A stretch of DNA of 45,555 nucleotides from an uncultured Clostridia bacterium (GTDB taxonomy: Bacteria > Bacillota > Clostridia > Christensenellales > Borkfalkiaceae), in contig CATZIC010000005.1 of assembly GCA_958419945.1 (NCBI GenBank), positions 1-45,555 of the forward strand, read 5' to 3'. A program made the position numbers and the translations under genes. The notes beneath the pieces are model-generated. The model searched no databases. It had not been told where the DNA came from and saw nothing but the letters and a program-made list of their open reading frames with translations. Below are positions 23,853-33,200 of this stretch, one piece after another (the first letter of the stretch is position 1; each line of letters opens with the position of its first letter).

Positions 23853-25721
23853 ATGAAATACAATCTTAAAGATAAAAACTTAAAAAAAGTAGTTGAAAGT
23901 TTAATCGGCGAATACGGCTTTTCGCTATCCGGTAGCGGCGTCGAAACCTATATAGAAAATTCTTCAAACGGCATAGAATTGAATTATTCAAACGGAAAAC
24001 TTACCATTTACGTACAAAAACCAAACCAGGCGATATGGGCGTTAAAGGAATTTTCCGACCTTTTCGGAGAAGAACTTCCAAAGGAGGATTTTCAGCGCGC
24101 GTATACCCCTCGCTTTGAGGATTTAACCTATATGCTCGACTGCTCACGTAACGCAGTGTATACGCTTCCGATAGTAAAAGAGGTTATCTCTCAACTTGCT
24201 GTTGCGGGTTATAGCTCCTTTATGCTATATACAGAGGACACTTTTAAGGTAAAAGAATATCCGTACTTTGGATATCTTCGTACCCCGTATACCGAAGAGG
24301 ATCTTAAGGAAATAGATAAGTACGCCAAAATCTTCGGCATAGAACTTATTCCGTGCATGCAAACACTCGGCCATTTCAACTCGATAAAACGTTATCCTTC
24401 CATGGAACACCTTTTCGATATCGATGAAGTTTTGCTTGTCGGCGAGGAAGAAACCTATAAATTTATCGAAGCAATGATAGCCGCCTGCGCACGCTCCTTT
24501 ACTTCGCGTAAAATAAATATCGGTATGGACGAAGCATATTTGCTCGGAAGAGGCAAATATCTCGACAAACACGGTTTAAGAAAGCGTTTTGAAATCATGA
24601 AGGACCACTTAGAACGGGTAAACGAAATCTGCAAAAAGTACGGCTTTAAACCCATGATGTGGTCGGATATGTTCTTCTCGCTCGCAATAAATTCGCAGTA
24701 CGGCTCTATGGAACAACCCGTTCAGGATCTCGTTCCCGAGGGCGTGGAACTCATTTATTGGGATTACTACCATACTTATAAAGAGCATTATGAAGAAATG
24801 CTTGAAAAGCACCGTGTGTTCAAAAACGAAATTGCCTTTGCCACGGGAGCTTGGAAATGGCTTGGCTTTACCCCCGACAATCGCTATTCTTTCAAGGTTA
24901 TGGAAGAGTCCGCAAAAGCCTGCACGGAAAATGCAATTAAGCATTATATCGTTACGGGTTGGGGCGATAATGGTGCGGAATCTTCTTGTTTTAGCACTAT
25001 GCCGTCCGTATATTATGCGGGATATATCAATTATAATGATTATGAAATGGGCGAAAAATTCCAAAAAGGTTTCAAAAATTTCTCCGGTATGGCGCTAAAT
25101 GACTTTTTAACCGTCGATCTGGCTAACAGGATAACCGATCATGACGACGTAGAAGAAAAGAACAGCGCTAACAAATATCTTTTATTCAACGATATTTTGC
25201 TAGGAACCTTAGATACTATCATAGAAAAAGGTCAAGGCGATCTTTATAAAAAGCACGCTAAAAAACTTCACGAGGCCGCGAAAGTTGCCGGTAAATGGTC
25301 TTATATCTTCAAAACACAGGAAGACCTTTGCAAAGTGCTTGCCATAAAAGCCGAACTCGGCGTCGAACTTCGTGAGGCTTATAAAAAGGGCGACGAACCC
25401 GCCATGCGTGAAATTTTGGTTAAACTTAAAAAACTATATAAACTTGTGGAAGTTTTCTATAGAACCTTCCGTGAACAGTGGAATAAAGAGGCCCGTCCGA
25501 ACGGTTTCGACGTACAGGATTTAAGAATCGGCGCCTTAAAACAAAGAATTTTAACCGCAACCGAAAAGCTTAACGACTACCTTGAAAAAAAGACGGAAAG
25601 TATTCCAGAACTCGAAGAAGAGCTTCTCTGCTTTATGGGACACGGTAAGGATTTTGAAAAGGATTTAGACCAGTGCGAATACAGATGGTTCAGGATGACT
25701 TCTGTTAACGTAAACTTCTAA
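23853..25721 (+). CDS. GH20 beta-N-acetylhexosaminidase (GcnA-like)
   Basis: A 622-residue cytoplasmic GH20 exo-enzyme that would remove terminal beta-linked N-acetylglucosamine or galactosamine. It resembles streptococcal GcnA in length and blocks: YMLDCSRNAVYTL, LYTEDTFKVKEYPYFGY, LIPCMQTLGHF, then the catalytic Asp-Glu pair in NIGMDEAYLLGRGKYL (Asp226-Glu227) and MMWSDMFF. There is no signal peptide, so it acts on imported oligosaccharides. The start at 23853 is chosen for AAAGGTG upstream and family alignment; the frame is open to 23799. It precedes a GH31 gene and follows the ROK kinase after a repeat-rich gap. Confidence 0.92.
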   Translation: MKYNLKDKNLKKVVESLIGEYGFSLSGSGVETYIENSSNGIELNYSNGKLTIYVQKPNQAIWALKEFSDLFGEELPKEDFQRAYTPRFEDLTYMLDCSRNAVYTLPIVKEVISQLAVAGYSSFMLYTEDTFKVKEYPYFGYLRTPYTEEDLKEIDKYAKIFGIELIPCMQTLGHFNSIKRYPSMEHLFDIDEVLLVGEEETYKFIEAMIAACARSFTSRKINIGMDEAYLLGRGKYLDKHGLRKRFEIMKDHLERVNEICKKYGFKPMMWSDMFFSLAINSQYGSMEQPVQDLVPEGVELIYWDYYHTYKEHYEEMLEKHRVFKNEIAFATGAWKWLGFTPDNRYSFKVMEESAKACTENAIKHYIVTGWGDNGAESSCFSTMPSVYYAGYINYNDYEMGEKFQKGFKNFSGMALNDFLTVDLANRITDHDDVEEKNSANKYLLFNDILLGTLDTIIEKGQGDLYKKHAKKLHEAAKVAGKWSYIFKTQEDLCKVLAIKAELGVELREAYKKGDEPAMREILVKLKKLYKLVEVFYRTFREQWNKEARPNGFDVQDLRIGALKQRILTATEKLNDYLEKKTESIPELEEELLCFMGHGKDFEKDLDQCEYRWFRMTSVNVNF

Positions 25722-25728
25722 AGTTGGG

Positions 25729-25742
25729 CTATAAGCCCGTTA
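25729..25742 (-). repeat. Dispersed repeat TAACGGGCTTATAG, copy 4 (minus strand)
   Basis: The 14-base core occurs on the minus strand, with flanking CCCAACTTT matching the N-N-C-N-ACTTT pattern of the other copies. GGGCT-ATA-AGCCC (25726-25738) is a perfect mini-hairpin here. Confidence 0.55.
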
Positions 25743-25764
25743 ACGGCATATTTTTAGCCGTTTT
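25742..25764 (+). terminator. Possible weak terminator between GH20 and GH31
   Basis: AACGGC (25742-25747) pairs with GCCGTT (25757-25762) around a nine-base T-rich loop, followed by TT. The tail is short, so this probably only tunes read-through. Confidence 0.35.
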
Positions 25765-25808
25765 AGCAACAATTTGAAAACAAATTTTAAAATTATAAAA
25801 GGATAAAA

Positions 25809-27812
25809 ATGATAAAAAAATACCGTTTTGGAACCCCGATTGAAACAGGTGCCGTTCCAAGGACAATCGAAGAAAGCAGTCTCGAGACCTTAAATTCATT
25901 TTCATATAGAACGGAATCCGATTGCGTTATATTTACACTCCAACTCAAAAAGTTGGATGTAATATACGGCCTCGGCGAACAGGTAAGAGGGATAAACAAG
26001 CGTGGTTGGATATACACGAGTTATAACGAGGACGATTGCGTTATAACCGAATCACGCACTTCTTTGTATGGAGCCCACAATTTCATATTGGTAAACGCTT
26101 CGCGTAATTTCGGCGCCTTTTTCGATTTCCCGTCAAAAGTGGTTTTCGATATAGGCTACACCGATAGCCGTTTAATGAAGATAACCTGTTATGGCGACGG
26201 ATATTTATACATAATCGATAAAGAGGGCGGCGATCTTAACGAGATAGTTAAGGAATTCCGAAATTTAATCGGACAAAGTTATATTCCGCCGAAGTGGGCC
26301 TTCGGTATCGGACAAAGCCGTTGGGGATATAAAGACGAAAAAGATATCCGTGAAGTGATTAAAGGCTACGAAGACTCCGGTTTCCCGCTTGATATGGTTT
26401 ATATGGATATCGACTATATGGAGGAGTTCGAAGACTTTACCATTAACGAAAACCGTTATCCGAACTTTCCCGAATTTGTAAAAGAAGTTAAGGAAAAAGG
26501 TGTAAGGCTTATTCCGATAGTAGATGCGGGAATCAAGGTTAAAGAGGGTTACGCCGTGTACGAAGACGGGCTTAAAAAGGGCACGTACTGTACTGACGAG
26601 GAAGGCAATCCCTTTGTCGTAGGCGTATGGCCGGGCGACAGCGTACTTCCCGACGTTTTAAACGACGATGCTGCTAAATGGTTCGGCAAAAACTACAAAT
26701 TTTATCTTGACAGCGGAATAGAGGGCTTTTGGAACGACATGAACGAGCCTGCGCTTTTCTATTCAAAAAAGCGGTTGCAAAGCACGGTTGCAAAACTAAA
26801 ACGCTTAAAGTCCGAAATGACTATCGACGAGTTTGAAAAGATGCGTCATCGCGTGTACGCTTTGCAAAACAACCGTGCTGACTACGAGGAATTTTATCAT
26901 AATATAAACGGAAAAAAGGTTCGGCATGACGCTGTACATAACCTTTACGGCTACAAACTCACAAAGTGCTCTTCGGAGTATATTCAGGAATACGAACCGG
27001 AAAAACGCCACCTTATTTTTTCCCGTTCTTCTTATATCGGAATGCACCGCTACGGCGGCATCTGGACAGGGGATAACGCTTCATGGTGGTCCCATCTTCT
27101 TTTGAATTTGCAGATGCTGCCCTCCCTTAATATGTGTGGATTTTTATACAGCGGTGCGGACGTAGGCGGTTTCGGTTGCGACACCACGCAGGATCTCCTT
27201 CTTCGTTGGATGGCACTTGCAGTTTTCACGCCGCTATACAGAAATCATTCAAGCAGTGGCACACGCCCGCAGGAACCCTATAACTTTAAATCAAGTGAAA
27301 AATTCCTGCAGCTTATGAAAACCCGTTACATGCTTTTGCCCTTTATTTACAGCGAATACGTAAAATGCGCATTGAGCGGCGATATGTTGTTCAAACCCTT
27401 GTCGTTCGTGTACCCTAACGACCATCGTGCACGCACGGTAGAGGACCAACTTATGATGGGCGATTCCATTATGATAGCCCCCGTATACACGCAAAACGCA
27501 ATCGGTAGGTACGTTTATCTTCCCGAAGACATGCTCGAAGTCCGCTTTACCTACGCCGGAATAAAGACCAAACCGCGCAAAAACGGACATCAATTTGTAA
27601 ACGTTGCGTTAGACCAAGTTTGCATATTTTTACGGAAGGGCAAGGTGTTACCGATTGCAAAGCCCGCTATGCACGCCGAGGAAGTTGACTTTTCCGACCT
27701 TTCGTTTATTAAAAATATCGATAAGGAAACCGTATACACCCTTTGCATGGACGACGGCGAAACTACCGAAGACCTTTCGAAGTATCTCGTAGATATAGTT
27801 GTAAAACCTTAA
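25809..27812 (+). CDS. GH31-family glycosidase (alpha-glucosidase-like), copy 1
   Basis: A 667-residue GH31 enzyme. GH31 members are retaining glycosidases acting on alpha-glucosides, alpha-xylosides, alpha-galactosides or sulfoquinovosides. The N-terminal domain has YGLGEQVRGINKRG, the barrel starts at FGIGQSRWGYKDE, the nucleophile Asp310 is in FWNDMNEPA, and the acid/base Asp422 is in WTGDNASWW. An insertion of about 75 residues between them (after the nucleophile) is longer than in minimal members. No signal peptide, so cytoplasmic. AAAGGA precedes the ATG. The next gene starts one base after its stop. Specificity is unknown. Confidence 0.92.
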   Translation: MIKKYRFGTPIETGAVPRTIEESSLETLNSFSYRTESDCVIFTLQLKKLDVIYGLGEQVRGINKRGWIYTSYNEDDCVITESRTSLYGAHNFILVNASRNFGAFFDFPSKVVFDIGYTDSRLMKITCYGDGYLYIIDKEGGDLNEIVKEFRNLIGQSYIPPKWAFGIGQSRWGYKDEKDIREVIKGYEDSGFPLDMVYMDIDYMEEFEDFTINENRYPNFPEFVKEVKEKGVRLIPIVDAGIKVKEGYAVYEDGLKKGTYCTDEEGNPFVVGVWPGDSVLPDVLNDDAAKWFGKNYKFYLDSGIEGFWNDMNEPALFYSKKRLQSTVAKLKRLKSEMTIDEFEKMRHRVYALQNNRADYEEFYHNINGKKVRHDAVHNLYGYKLTKCSSEYIQEYEPEKRHLIFSRSSYIGMHRYGGIWTGDNASWWSHLLLNLQMLPSLNMCGFLYSGADVGGFGCDTTQDLLLRWMALAVFTPLYRNHSSSGTRPQEPYNFKSSEKFLQLMKTRYMLLPFIYSEYVKCALSGDMLFKPLSFVYPNDHRARTVEDQLMMGDSIMIAPVYTQNAIGRYVYLPEDMLEVRFTYAGIKTKPRKNGHQFVNVALDQVCIFLRKGKVLPIAKPAMHAEEVDFSDLSFIKNIDKETVYTLCMDDGETTEDLSKYLVDIVVKP

Positions 27813-27813
27813 A

Positions 27814-28650
27814 ATGAGAACACTTTTAAAACTACTTAAATTTTCCACGAAAGAGCAAGAAATATTAAATAACGTTAAGGACGGATTAACCGATGAAGAA
27901 AGGCAGGAATTTTCCGTCCTTTTAACCGACCCTTTATCATACGAAAGTGCCGAAAAACGGCTTATAGACCGACTTTCGCCCGATCCCGACGGTTTAAAAA
28001 TGCTTTTCGTAATGCTTAATGCAGCAAAAACTTCCTACAAAAAGTATAAAGAAGTCGGCATAGACGAAGATATTTTTATCGACACCTTTAAGTGCTTTAA
28101 GCGTTTTACCTTAGAATATAAAAATCAGTACGGAAGGTTTGGCTTTGACCGAAGTTTTTGGGTGGGCAGGCAGCTATCGTTAAGACTATTCAGAATAGGG
28201 GAGCTTGAATATGAACTTTCCCATTCTGCTAATGGCGAAAGAGAGGTTGCTTTGCACGTTCCCTCCGACTGCGACATTTCCTTGGATAAAGTAGATATAT
28301 CCATTGATTGTGCAAAATCATTCATCGATAATTTTTACCCCGAATATAACGGCGCGCCCTATTATATAACGAGTTGGATGCTGTCGCCGATATTAGAAGA
28401 AGTCTTAAAACCGGGCAGTAAGATACTTTCGTTTCAGCGCCTTTTTGACGTAATATCCGAAACCCCATCCGACGAGTATAAATTTTGGGTTTTCGGCTCC
28501 GAAAAAATCAAGCCTGAAGATTTTTCCGAAACTACTTCGCTTCAGCGTGGAATAAAACGCCTTGTGCTTTCTGGGCGGACTATGACAGAGGCTACCGCAA
28601 AACTGAACAGTCATTATGTAACAGCCGAAATTTTGTCAAAAAAACCTTAA
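27814..28650 (+). CDS. GNAT-like acyltransferase-domain protein (DUF5596/NAT_C type)
   Basis: A 278-residue cytoplasmic protein without clear catalytic signatures. Blocks such as GFDRSFWVGRQLSLRLFRIG, LEYEL, VALHVPSDCDIS, YYITSWMLSP and ILSFQRLFDVI resemble the GNAT-like N/C-terminal domain proteins annotated as acyltransferases beside glycoside hydrolases in Clostridia; the assignment rests on remembered motif similarity. An acetyl-CoA-dependent sugar acylation would contrast with the esterases in the locus. It starts one base after the GH31 stop with no Shine-Dalgarno, so it is translationally coupled to GH31. Most likely the last gene of the operon from 20195. Confidence 0.6.
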   Translation: MRTLLKLLKFSTKEQEILNNVKDGLTDEERQEFSVLLTDPLSYESAEKRLIDRLSPDPDGLKMLFVMLNAAKTSYKKYKEVGIDEDIFIDTFKCFKRFTLEYKNQYGRFGFDRSFWVGRQLSLRLFRIGELEYELSHSANGEREVALHVPSDCDISLDKVDISIDCAKSFIDNFYPEYNGAPYYITSWMLSPILEEVLKPGSKILSFQRLFDVISETPSDEYKFWVFGSEKIKPEDFSETTSLQRGIKRLVLSGRTMTEATAKLNSHYVTAEILSKKP

Positions 28651-28695
28651 AAACGCACATTTTTTCTGTTTTTTTACATTTTTTTCAGATTGCCA

Positions 28696-28724
28696 TTGAC
28701 AAATTGCGGCTTTTTTGATACAAT
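28696..28724 (+). promoter_or_regulatory. Sigma-A promoter of the RpiR-family regulator
   Basis: TTGACA (28696-28701), 17 bases, TACAAT (28719-28724). TTTTCA at 28682-28687 ends eight bases before the -35, the same spacing as the TTTTCA half of the palindromes at the lipoprotein promoters, but the left half-site is missing. Confidence 0.8.
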
Positions 28725-28733
28725 ATATAAAAA

Positions 28734-28803
28734 TTGCCGCAGAATCGGCAAAGGCATCGATAGCCGTTAAACGGATAACTGATAAATAATGCGTATCGGT
28801 GCC
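28734..28803 (+). promoter_or_regulatory. Structured leader of the RpiR gene
   Basis: Two stems are visible: TTGCCG/CGGCAA (28734-28751) and GGCATCGATA (28753-28762) with TATCGGTGCC (28794-28803), ten bp with one G-T pair, enclosing a small CCGT/ACGG hairpin. There is no U-tract. A regulatory role is unproven. Confidence 0.35.
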
Positions 28804-28836
28804 ATAAAAATAAGGCGTAAAGGAAAAGGGTGAAAA

Positions 28837-29670
28837 ATGAGTGATTCCATAGCAACAAGAATAGAGCGGGTAAAGCAAACCAAGATAACGAAATCACAGC
28901 GCAAGCTGATAGATTTTCTTGAAAACGCAGATTACAAGCAAATAATGTACTTCACTATAACCGAGTTTGCTAAAGCGACCGGGACAGGCGAAGCCACCAT
29001 ACTTAGGTTTTGCAGGCTTTTGGGCTTTGACGGCTATCAAGTGTTCAAACTGCAGATAGCCCGTGAATTAAGCAGGCAGGACCTGGCGATTTCGAAAAGC
29101 GAAGAAGATTTCCGTTCGGACATCGCAAAAGCCTACGAAACCGCCGTTTCAATATGTATAAGAAGCGTAAGCATCGAACTTTTGGATAAGGTAGCCGATC
29201 TTATATTAAAGTCGGACCGAATCAGCTGTTTCGGGGTGGGAAACTCTTATGTAGCGGCGCTCGAACTTCATAACAGACTAATGGCAATGGGCATACATAC
29301 GTTGTGCGAATCCGACGCTCATAACCAAAACGTAATGTCCTCGACTTCGTCGGAGTCCGATCTTGTGATAGTATTCAGCGTATCGGGAAGCACCAAGGAC
29401 GTTGTGGAAGCAACCAGATTTGCCAAGCATTACGGCGCGAAAACCGTGCTTATCACGGCGCATGACGTTTCACCGCTCACAAAACTTGCCGACCTCGTAA
29501 TTTCCACGGGCGAACCAGATTTTTATCGTGAAGTCAGCACCATGACCAATAAAGTGGTTCAGTTATACGTAATTGACGCCCTTTGCGAATCGGTGCGCAG
29601 AAAGGACGAAGCCCGTTTCGACGGATTCATTTTCAGAAGCCGCGGCGCAACCGTAGGCAAACTTATCTAA
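28837..29670 (+). CDS. MurR/RpiR-family transcriptional regulator
   Basis: A 277-residue regulator. The N-terminal HTH_6 domain (about 1-78) has the typical TEFAKATGTGEATILRFCRLLGFDGYQVFK recognition region (spanning residues about 43-70), and the C-terminal SIS phosphosugar-binding domain (about 115-245) has SCFGVGNS, IVFSVSGSTKDVVEA and VLITAHDVSPL. Such regulators sense phosphorylated sugars, often amino-sugar phosphates, and control catabolic genes. The ROK kinase product is a plausible ligand. It has its own promoter and terminator and lies between the enzyme operon and the importer operon, so it is the natural candidate for the TGAAR-N5-TTTCA sites. GGAAAAGGGTG precedes the ATG. Confidence 0.93.
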   Translation: MSDSIATRIERVKQTKITKSQRKLIDFLENADYKQIMYFTITEFAKATGTGEATILRFCRLLGFDGYQVFKLQIARELSRQDLAISKSEEDFRSDIAKAYETAVSICIRSVSIELLDKVADLILKSDRISCFGVGNSYVAALELHNRLMAMGIHTLCESDAHNQNVMSSTSSESDLVIVFSVSGSTKDVVEATRFAKHYGAKTVLITAHDVSPLTKLADLVISTGEPDFYREVSTMTNKVVQLYVIDALCESVRRKDEARFDGFIFRSRGATVGKLI

Positions 29671-29735
29671 ACAATGAGAACCTAATTTAATAGATTACAG
29701 CAAGGGTTTATCCTCCTTGAAAATATATGAATTTC

Positions 29736-29767
29736 GCCTTCCTCGACAGGGGAAGGCTTTTTTCTTA
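29736..29767 (+). terminator. Terminator after the RpiR gene
   Basis: GCCTTCC (29736-29742) pairs with GGAAGGC (29751-29757) across an eight-base loop, followed by six T residues and CTTATT. It begins the 552-base gene-free stretch 29671-30222, which otherwise holds three operator-like palindromes, a promoter and a long leader. Confidence 0.88.
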
Positions 29768-29839
29768 TTTTGTGGATAAAGCATAAAATTTTCAATTAAG
29801 TCGAAGCCTCCAAAACACAAATTTTAACTATGAAATTTT

Positions 29840-29854
29840 TGAAAGAAATTTTCA
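29840..29854 (+). promoter_or_regulatory. Operator-like palindrome TGAAA-N5-TTTCA (site C1)
   Basis: TGAAAGAAATTTTCA, perfect half-sites, about 80 bases upstream of the -35 box of the giant lipoprotein operon. Confidence 0.5.
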
Positions 29855-29890
29855 AAATTGCCAAAAATTGCCCCTGAATTAAGTTTTGCA

Positions 29891-29905
29891 TGAAGTAGTT
29901 TTTCA
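29891..29905 (+). promoter_or_regulatory. Operator-like palindrome TGAAG-N5-TTTCA (site C2)
   Basis: TGAAGTAGTTTTTCA, the same half-sites as site B at 18534, centred 21 bases (about two helical turns) upstream of site C3. Confidence 0.5.
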
Positions 29906-29911
29906 AAAAAA

Positions 29912-29926
29912 TAAAAAAAATTTTCA
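29912..29926 (+). promoter_or_regulatory. Operator-like palindrome TAAAA-N5-TTTCA (site C3)
   Basis: TAAAAAAAATTTTCA has one mismatch to the left half-site and ends eight bases before the -35 box. From TTTTCA to TTGACAAA it matches the SGNH-lipoprotein promoter region with a single difference over 22 bases. Confidence 0.5.
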
Positions 29927-29934
29927 AAAACCTA

Positions 29935-29962
29935 TTGACAAATGAAAATTGTGCGCTATAAT
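29935..29962 (+). promoter_or_regulatory. Sigma-A promoter of the giant lipoprotein/importer operon
   Basis: Consensus TTGACA (29935-29940), 16 bases, consensus TATAAT (29957-29962). Both boxes are perfect, suggesting strong expression when not repressed. Confidence 0.85.
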
Positions 29963-29968
29963 TGATTT

Positions 29969-30222
29969 GTGAAAGTACTAAAAAGGGCATATTATTGCCC
30001 GAAATAGCGTATTGTGACGAATTTCGGGTGATTTTCGGCTAAAAAGGGGATATCCCCTTTGCGTTTGGCGGGCCAAACGCAAATTCCCCTTAAATGTGCA
30101 TATATTAAAATTGTCCAAAACCCATTGCGAATTGCAAAAAGACTTTCCACAAAAACTTACGGTATAGAGAGCGCAAAAGCGTTCAAAATATAAAAAAATC
30201 ATTATTTTTTCAGGAGGAAAAG
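29969..30222 (+). promoter_or_regulatory. Long structured 5' leader with mutually exclusive hairpins
   Basis: About 250 bases lie between the predicted transcript start and the ATG. Stems seen: GGGCA/TGCCC (29985-30000); CCCGAAAT/ATTTCGGG (29998-30028), which shares CCC with the first and so excludes it; an 18-bp palindrome AAAGGGGATATCCCCTTT (30043-30060); and an 11-bp stem TTTGCGTTTGG/CCAAACGCAAA (30058-30083) with a CGGG loop. AAGGGGA (30044-30050) can alternatively pair with TCCCCTT (30085-30091). No known riboswitch class is recognised. Confidence 0.5.
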
Positions 30223-33200
30223 ATGAAAAGAAAGATCACTGTATTTATCGTCGCTCTTATGTCGGTAATCATGGCTCTTACTTTGGTTGCTTGCGGTAAC
30301 TTACCTAAGCCTAACAAGCCCACCAAACCCACCAAAGTAGAACCTGAAGCCCGTACACAAGTTGAGACACGTACCGATGCCTACACGGCTTATAAGGCAG
30401 ACGGAACCGAAATCGGCTCCTACAAGTCTATAGGTGCGGCAATCAACGCAGCAGTTGCTACCGATGAGTTCGGAAGCAACAATGCCACAAGAGAAGACGG
30501 CAGCTACGTTGAATACTTGGGCAAAACCATATTCGAAAACCATAACGGTTATGCCGAAGCATCCGACGATATGTTCTATTTCTACGTAAACGGCAATCAG
30601 TGGGAAGCCTATGATTGTTTCAACAACACTATGTATGCCGATTATCTTAAAAATAATAAGGTAATCACGCACGAAGTTACCGCTAGGGGTTCCACAGCAA
30701 GACAGTATCATAACGGTTACGCTATGTTTAATCCTGATGGCACCATGAACGAAGATACTACCAAAGCCGCTCAAAGTTGGGAACTTTCTTCCACTATGGA
30801 CGCAGCTGCTCTTACCTTCCCCGCAAGACTTAAAGGTATCACCGGATTAAGCCACGAAATCGACCTTTCCGGCGTACAGATTAAGCCCAACTACGAAGGT
30901 ACTGACGCTACTTATGCATTTATCGGCTACTATGCTTGGCAGGATTATTACGTAATCGCAACCGGTATCGCTTGCGACGTTCAGACCGGTGCTTGGTATC
31001 CGTTCAACGCTACTTCAAGGGATGACTCCTTCTCCGACGCCGAATATAAAATGGGCGATTCTCCTTTAATGATTTCCAATTGGAACGAAGAAGGCGGATA
31101 TTGGACTCCCGAATACGCATCTTTGAAGATGTACATCAAGACCGTTCGTAACGCTGATTACGCTTGCGGTTTCTGCTCTGAATCCAATTATGAATTCTAC
31201 ACAGCTGACGGCACACTCGACAACGAATATAACGTACTCGTTGACGAAGCTTTGGTTAACGAAAAATTCAGCGGCGCTGCTTACGGTATCGAAACTTCCT
31301 ACGTATTCATCGCAGGTCTCGACGTAAGAACACCCACCAGCGTTGGCGTATACAGCTATAACACCGATTACACCAACGGCGCTGAATTCAAGAACCTTCA
31401 GGTTACCGCTGCAACTGCACACGTTCCTTCCGATGAAGAAATGGAAGAAGTTGAATATGGCTTCAAGATCAATCCTGATTGGAGAGGCAATGATTACAAC
31501 GTTTTGATGGCAGCAGGCGAACATGAAGAAGGCATCATCGATTACACCTTATTAAACACTTACGCTTGTGCTGATTATCAGCCTATCGACGGTCGTGACG
31601 TTTATTCCTTCAGTTATGCAGGAAGCAACGTTGCTGAAACTCCTATCGGCGGTATCGCAGGACAATATCAGGCTACGATCGACGCATTAAAAGCCGCTAC
31701 CCCTGAAACCGTAGTTGCTATGGAAGCTGCAATCGAAGCAGTTAACGTAATGTACAACAACGGTAAAGTTGAAAACGGCCCGATCGCTCAGAAGTTCTAT
31801 CCGCTTCTTGACTTTGCTCCTTTATTTGCTGCTCAACAGATGTTCAGTGAAAACGCTCCTTTGTCTGAAAAGGCTGCTGAATTCGCTGCTGCATTCAATG
31901 AACTTCCCAGTCTTTTAGAATACAACTTCGTTGGTTGGAAGACCGAAGAAGCTGAAGCTACCGGATATCTTATGAACGACGTAGCAGCTTTCAAGGCTCT
32001 CTACGATCAATATTCTGCAGAAATGACGGAAGACGACGTTGCACGTTGGAAACATCACGTTAACCTTGACAACTACAACATGTATGTTGATCTTATGAAT
32101 ATGAAACCCTTCGAAGAAGGCTTTGCTATTTCCGCAAAAGAAATGGGCAAGAACAACAAAGCTGTAACCTACACCGGCGAAGAAGCAATGGCTCAGATCG
32201 CTATTACGGTTAACAAGATTAAAGCCGGCACGGCTTGGGATTCTGAAACAGAAAACTGCGACCCCAACAGCGGTAAAGTTACTCTGTTCAACTCCGACAA
32301 CAACTGGTTGCCCGCTTATCACGTAATGTATCTCAAGACTCGTCTTGAAGAAGCAGGATATGAACTTCCTATTTACTTGACAAAGATAATCGAAGCTTGC
32401 GGCGCTGCAGAAGGCTTTATGGAAGACTTCTACTACATTGACACCGTTTTAACCCTTGCAAAAGGCATTGAAACCGGCGCTATCAAAGCTGTTGACGAAG
32501 CTGTTGCAGCAAAAGTTAACGCAGTTATGGTTGGCAAAACCGCATTCGTAGAAGCAGGTCTTGTATGGAACTGGAACAACTGCGGTGCACCTAAGGACTT
32601 CTTATACAGAGCTAAAAACTACCACGTTTACTATGGTCTTGAATTCGGCGTTCAGTTACAAGTTTACATTGAAACCGTTCAGTCCTTCCTCGCTAAACGT
32701 GTAGGCGCTGAAGCTAACGGTATCGGTATCACCGCAGCCGTTGAACCTCAGGACGTTACTATCACCGACGAAGCAGCAGCTGTTATCGCTTTGTTCGACG
32801 CAAAGAAGATGCACGGCGCTGACTTTGAAGGCTACAATGCAGCCCTCGAAGCTTATGCAGCATTAAGCGAATCCGACAAGATCCTCGTTGCTACTTTCTC
32901 CGATTACGAAGAATTGGTAGAACTTATGGAAGGCCACAAAAACGCTCTCGAAGCAGTAGTACTCGAAAACGTCGCTCCTATCACCGTATATGAAAAAATC
33001 TATTACGGAACTGATACACCGACCAAACAGATGACCGCTTCTGAAGCTTTATATCAATTAAACGAACTTATCTGCAAGATTCAAGGGAATACACCTTGGA
33101 CTTCAGGCGTTGATTCCGACTGTGGTGCGGCATATACCATTTTGGATTACGACCACACTTCTTTCCAGGGTATCAGGATCATCGTTTTAAGACAATATCT

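Noticed and set aside
25775..25789. TGAAAACAAATTTTA as a further RpiR-type site before the first GH31 gene
   Set aside because: The right half-site has a mismatch at the conserved C and there is no recognisable promoter next to it, so it was not counted.
12047..28803. Shared CGTATCGGTGCC in the rpsO and RpiR leaders
   Set aside because: A 12-base match between two places in 45 kb is expected by chance, and the surrounding structures differ.
29969..30222. Known riboswitch before the giant lipoprotein gene
   Set aside because: No conserved core of a familiar class (such as glmS, TPP, SAM or cobalamin) could be recognised, so it is reported only as a structured leader.
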